DNA of 8,123 nucleotides from JASFHF01 sp050123335 (GTDB taxonomy: Bacteria > Pseudomonadota > Gammaproteobacteria > UBA12402): NCBI GenBank assembly GCA_050123335.1, contig JASFHH010000067.1, forward strand, positions 1 to 8,123. Reading direction: 5' to 3'. Position numbers and translations under genes: made by a program. Shown in pieces: positions 4,959 through 8,123 of the stretch (its first letter is position 1; every line of letters starts with the position of its first letter). The notes under the pieces are model-generated. The model saw nothing but the letters and a program-made list of their open reading frames with translations, searched no databases and was not told the DNA's origin.

Positions 4959-7904
4959 TTAGTCATTTTCTTCATATTTAAATCTACATCTATCAATTCC
5001 CGCAGTACAAGTTTTTTTAAAACCATGATCAGGCTTAAGAAAAGTAAACTGGTTTAGATTCCTATCCAAAAACGCCCTCATTGTTATTTCGGGATAACCA
5101 TCAGGGCTGTCATATATACAAAGTATTTCACGCGGGGCAGGAGTATCTTGATATATAGCCCAAGACACATAGTATTTAGGGATATCTTTTGCGGGATCAG
5201 GAAGCCTGATGTGTTTCTTTGAGTTATAATTAAATTGATCTGCTATATTGCTTACAACAACATTTTTTATATACATAGAACTATAATCATATCCCATCGC
5301 CATTGCAGCTGGCGATGGACATGCACTATACACTATTGCGCTAATCGCTAAAGTAAAATCTGCTGAAGACGATTTTTGTGTCTCATTTCTGGCAATAACC
5401 CTAAATTTTACCGGATTGCCTTCCGGAGCATCTTTGGCATTTACAGCCCAACCTTGATCCTTACTTCCTACAATTGCGATAATTGCATCAGTAAAATCTG
5501 TCTGCGGCTGATCACCTTTTGGATTAATCACTGCCCGCAAACCAAAATGCGCCAAATCATATGCTTGACCATTATTGGTTATTCCCTTAATTTGGAAAGT
5601 CTTATCTTCACCTTGGCTGGTATCCTTAAACTTCTGTTTCAAACCAGCATTTGCAGTAGCAAAATCAATCTCAGCTACAGGTCGATACGCCTTTTCAACC
5701 AAGGAGGGCTTGTTAATTGTTACAATTGGCGAAGCATTGCTATTTACTGTTAATACAAAATCTTCAGAAACAGATTTATTGGTATTATTATCTGTTACCG
5801 TCAATTTATAATGCTGCGTTTTTGCTTTCTGATCCGGTAAAACTACTCCATCAGTTGATGTAAGCGTAACTGTAGCTTGCGGTGTGCCTTTTCCAGTGAT
5901 ATCGGCAGTTAAGTGATAATCACTTAATTTATGACCTTCATCTCCATCCGGAGTGATCGTAATATCGGTTAACTTATGATCCGGACTTGCACTGGCATCT
6001 GCAATTTCTTCATTCGGCTTGTCACCTACGTTATAATTTGGTGTTTGGTCTTTCCAGCTGATAGCCGGGCCGGATGAAAGAATATTGAGTGTGATTGGTA
6101 GTGGGGTTGTGGTTTCACTGCCATATTTACTAAATGCATAAAGATGAAAAGTGTGCGGCCCTACATTTGATTTTGGAGTTCCGGAAAAAGTTATAATAAA
6201 ATAATGATTAATTTTCGGACGTGGCTTTGGATCGACATTTAAGGTTAAGCCTAAATCATTTAGTTTTTTTACTTCATCTGATTTAAAATATATTTTTAAA
6301 TCATTGTTAGGAACATCAGGAGCAGGATTTATCATTAACTGATTATCGATAGTTTGCTCCTCAGCTATTGGTGATTCATGATCGTATGCAACACCAGCAT
6401 GCAAATCTTTAGTAATGCCTTTGCCGGAATTATAATATTTTGGATTCGGATATGGAGTTGCTGGGCCATTTTTCACCGCCAAAACCAAACTCAGCATACT
6501 TAATGACGGAATTGCATTTGTATTTGCCGGTATAAAATTTATTACAAATTTTTGGTCTAGATCTTTTTTGGTAAAACTATCCTGGTTTATAATTAATTTG
6601 CCGTCCTGGTATTTTAAGTCATGTCCTTTGGGCAAAGTTTTTACTGTATAAACTATTTTGGATGCATTTTTATTATCTGAATGACTGGCAAAATATTGGG
6701 TAACATCTATTTGTTTAGTTTCTCCTGGATGAATTTTAATTGCATCTTCATTGTTTGATGCTAATTTTGGCGATGGAGTAGTGATAGTTCCGATACGTTG
6801 AATCCTTTCATCTTTCAGCGCTAACACTTGTTCCATGCGTACTGCAGGATTAGATACCCAATCTCTCAAGCCGCTAATTCCTGTATCTGCTTTCGGCACT
6901 CCATATAACATCGGTTTCGCCGTCGGATTTCCGCCCCAGGTGTAAGCAAAGTTAACTCCTCCTTGGGTGTCGTTTCTGGTTCCAAGATTTCCTATTACCC
7001 TTTCGCCTAAAACTCCTAATTCTAAACTGCTTCCCGGAGTACTATTCACTAACCAGTCAACTTCTGCTTTGTAATCCTGATAAGGTTTTCTGTGACTTGC
7101 TAATAAATTAAATTTTATGTGATCATTAATTAATTGATCTAAACTAACTGTCGCTCCTAAGCCATTTTCATCTCTTTTGGTACTCAGGTCATTTCGCATC
7201 TTATAGGAAACATTATCATAGTCGGCTGCAATGCCGATTAAAGTTGCTGGTGTTGGTAATAAATGAACTCCTACGCTGGCGCTTTTGTCTATGCCTCCTG
7301 CTATTCTGCGGAAATCTCTAAAAATACCACTTCCCGAAGTATAATCTATCGAAGGTAAATTCTTACTGTTAGCTTTGCTGTAATAGGCATTTAGATTAAT
7401 ATCGTTAAATAATCCGTTCTTTATAAGATAAACATAACTGCCGCCAATCGCATTCTGATACATCCATTTTCTAATTTTACCTGTAACAAAATCAAAATCT
7501 AAATTCTGTGATAAGTTTTCTGCGGTAATTTTAAATAATTGATTAGTAGTTAAAGCATGTCCCCAGGTGCCTGCGATGCGCCGTTGTTTGCCGCCTAAAT
7601 CTAGTTCTAACAATGCTGCATCTTTTAGACCTAAAATTTGCGTATATGTTCCTTCAACAGTCATTCCAAATAATTTGCTGTAAACTGCCTGCAAGGAAAA
7701 CGGATCGTGCAGACCAAACATATCATTGTTTAACGTTAAAGTTTGGTCGTCAGATGAAACCGCTTTAGGTCCTACCTGGAAATCAGTTGATTGCGAATTA
7801 GATTGGTAATTTGTATTATTTTGCGGTGCTGCAATTGCACCCATCACAAAAGGGCAAAACAAAATTATAAATAAAAATGAAAGAAGTTTGTTGGTCCGTT
7901 TCAT
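4959..7904 (-). CDS. Large surface protein: N-terminal beta-barrel, Ig-like segments, four-cysteine C-terminal cap (inverse-autotransporter-like)
   Basis: The protein has 981 residues. A signal peptide covers residues 1 to about 25 (MKRTNK, hydrophobic core, AIA near 23-25). Residues about 55-325 are alternating strand-rich sequence typical of an outer-membrane barrel (for example SYVYLIKNG, LIGIAADYDNVSYK, GGVNFAYTWGG). A probably helical linker (LRDWVSNPAVRMEQVLALK, 346-364) comes next. Then follow about four Ig-like or cadherin-like segments at roughly 375-480, 510-608, 612-722 and 727-858; three end in similar strands (PLPITLNI, DFVLTVNS, DFTLAISA). The last 120 residues hold all mature cysteines (862, 929, 966, 973) and may form a disulfide-bonded cap. 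This order (signal, barrel, linker, Ig-like passenger, Cys cap) matches intimin/invasin-type inverse autotransporters, which export the passenger to the cell surface for adhesion. No LysM or classic Big_1 signature was recognised. The ATG at 7904 has AGGAG at 7913-7917. A second barrel gene ends 71 bp upstream, so co-transcription is likely. Confidence 0.85.
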   Translation of the reverse strand: MKRTNKLLSFLFIILFCPFVMGAIAAPQNNTNYQSNSQSTDFQVGPKAVSSDDQTLTLNNDMFGLHDPFSLQAVYSKLFGMTVEGTYTQILGLKDAALLELDLGGKQRRIAGTWGHALTTNQLFKITAENLSQNLDFDFVTGKIRKWMYQNAIGGSYVYLIKNGLFNDINLNAYYSKANSKNLPSIDYTSGSGIFRDFRRIAGGIDKSASVGVHLLPTPATLIGIAADYDNVSYKMRNDLSTKRDENGLGATVSLDQLINDHIKFNLLASHRKPYQDYKAEVDWLVNSTPGSSLELGVLGERVIGNLGTRNDTQGGVNFAYTWGGNPTAKPMLYGVPKADTGISGLRDWVSNPAVRMEQVLALKDERIQRIGTITTPSPKLASNNEDAIKIHPGETKQIDVTQYFASHSDNKNASKIVYTVKTLPKGHDLKYQDGKLIINQDSFTKKDLDQKFVINFIPANTNAIPSLSMLSLVLAVKNGPATPYPNPKYYNSGKGITKDLHAGVAYDHESPIAEEQTIDNQLMINPAPDVPNNDLKIYFKSDEVKKLNDLGLTLNVDPKPRPKINHYFIITFSGTPKSNVGPHTFHLYAFSKYGSETTTPLPITLNILSSGPAISWKDQTPNYNVGDKPNEEIADASASPDHKLTDITITPDGDEGHKLSDYHLTADITGKGTPQATVTLTSTDGVVLPDQKAKTQHYKLTVTDNNTNKSVSEDFVLTVNSNASPIVTINKPSLVEKAYRPVAEIDFATANAGLKQKFKDTSQGEDKTFQIKGITNNGQAYDLAHFGLRAVINPKGDQPQTDFTDAIIAIVGSKDQGWAVNAKDAPEGNPVKFRVIARNETQKSSSADFTLAISAIVYSACPSPAAMAMGYDYSSMYIKNVVVSNIADQFNYNSKKHIRLPDPAKDIPKYYVSWAIYQDTPAPREILCIYDSPDGYPEITMRAFLDRNLNQFTFLKPDHGFKKTCTAGIDRCRFKYEEND

Positions 7905-7975
7905 GCTTTTTTCTCCTATTATTTTAATTAACTGTTATCACACAAAACTATCCGTGTTTTTTGATGTTTTAATTA

Positions 7976-8122
7976 TTATCCGATTGGAACTGTTACTCCT
8001 ATATTAGCAAAATAATTAACTCTTTGATCGCTCGCCAAATGTACCGACCCGCTGTTTGCATTGTTAGGCGGTATTACTCTTGGATCATAGCCCCAGCGGT
8101 CTACACCAATTTTAGCCTCGAT
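7976..8122 (-). CDS. C-terminal end of a beta-barrel outer-membrane protein (5' end outside window)
   Basis: Reading the minus strand from the right edge gives 48 residues and a TAA stop at 7976-7978. They begin IEAKIGVDRWGYDP and end VNYFANIGVTVPIG. The alternating hydrophobic/polar strands, the Asn/Gly loop (PPNNANSGS) and the strand-like terminus are typical of the last two strands of an outer-membrane barrel. The other two minus-strand frames do not give comparable protein character. It is followed after 71 bp by the 4959-7904 gene, also barrel-bearing, so the two probably form a unit encoding surface proteins. Which barrel family it belongs to cannot be told from this fragment. Confidence 0.65.
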   Translation of the reverse strand: MEAKIGVDRWGYDPRVIPPNNANSGSVHLASDQRVNYFANIGVTVPIG

Positions 8123-8123
8123 A

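Noticed and set aside
5376..5811. Plus-strand frames inside the large surface-protein gene
   Set aside because: They are antisense to a long, coherent coding sequence with signal peptide and domain structure.

Overview
The window looks like an accessory-rich stretch from an AT-rich, host-associated gammaproteobacterium. Legionellales (the Coxiella/Legionella/Rickettsiella side) fits best. The clues are a gammaproteobacterial-type Dut, its neighbour AlgC-type phosphomannomutase/phosphoglucomutase, several outer-membrane barrel genes, dispersed palindromic repeats, and a match to the PmrA-box pattern CTTAAG-N5-CTTAAG in front of a multi-pass membrane protein. The assignment is an inference from sequence character; no database search was possible.

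Layout. Positions 1-1317 (minus strand) hold housekeeping genes: dut, then a 213-bp gap filled almost entirely by a GC-rich palindromic repeat element, then the 5' part of an algC-like gene that runs off the left edge. Positions 1318-1548 carry a good candidate dut promoter and a half-copy of a REP-like palindrome. Positions 1549-3549 (minus) encode an unrecognised 666-residue polytopic membrane protein. Its highly charged C-terminal tail is built from an eight-unit tandem repeat with two interleaved unit lengths (45 and 66 bp). It has its own promoter: a perfect TATAAT box, with the paired CTTAAG half-sites over the -35 position. Positions 3550-4132 are non-coding and contain that promoter, a complete REPIN-like double hairpin and the leader of the next gene.

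Positions 4133-4771 (plus) encode a small eight-stranded OmpA-like barrel. It converges on the 4959-7904 gene (minus) across a spacer holding two perfect 11-bp-stem hairpins, likely terminators. The 4959-7904 gene encodes a 981-residue secreted protein: signal peptide, N-terminal beta-barrel, about four Ig-like segments and a four-cysteine C-terminal cap, an arrangement resembling an inverse autotransporter (intimin/invasin-like). Immediately upstream on the same strand, 7976-8122 is the 3' end of another beta-barrel gene, so the two may form a surface-protein operon.

How the genes fit together: dut and algC serve nucleotide hygiene and sugar-phosphate/envelope polysaccharide supply. The rest is envelope or host-interface material. 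The most notable locus is the 1549-3549 gene. Its PmrA-like promoter, membrane segments, repeat tail and flanking direct repeats together suggest a horizontally mobile or fast-evolving secreted or membrane factor, possibly a Dot/Icm effector. That last step is a hypothesis.
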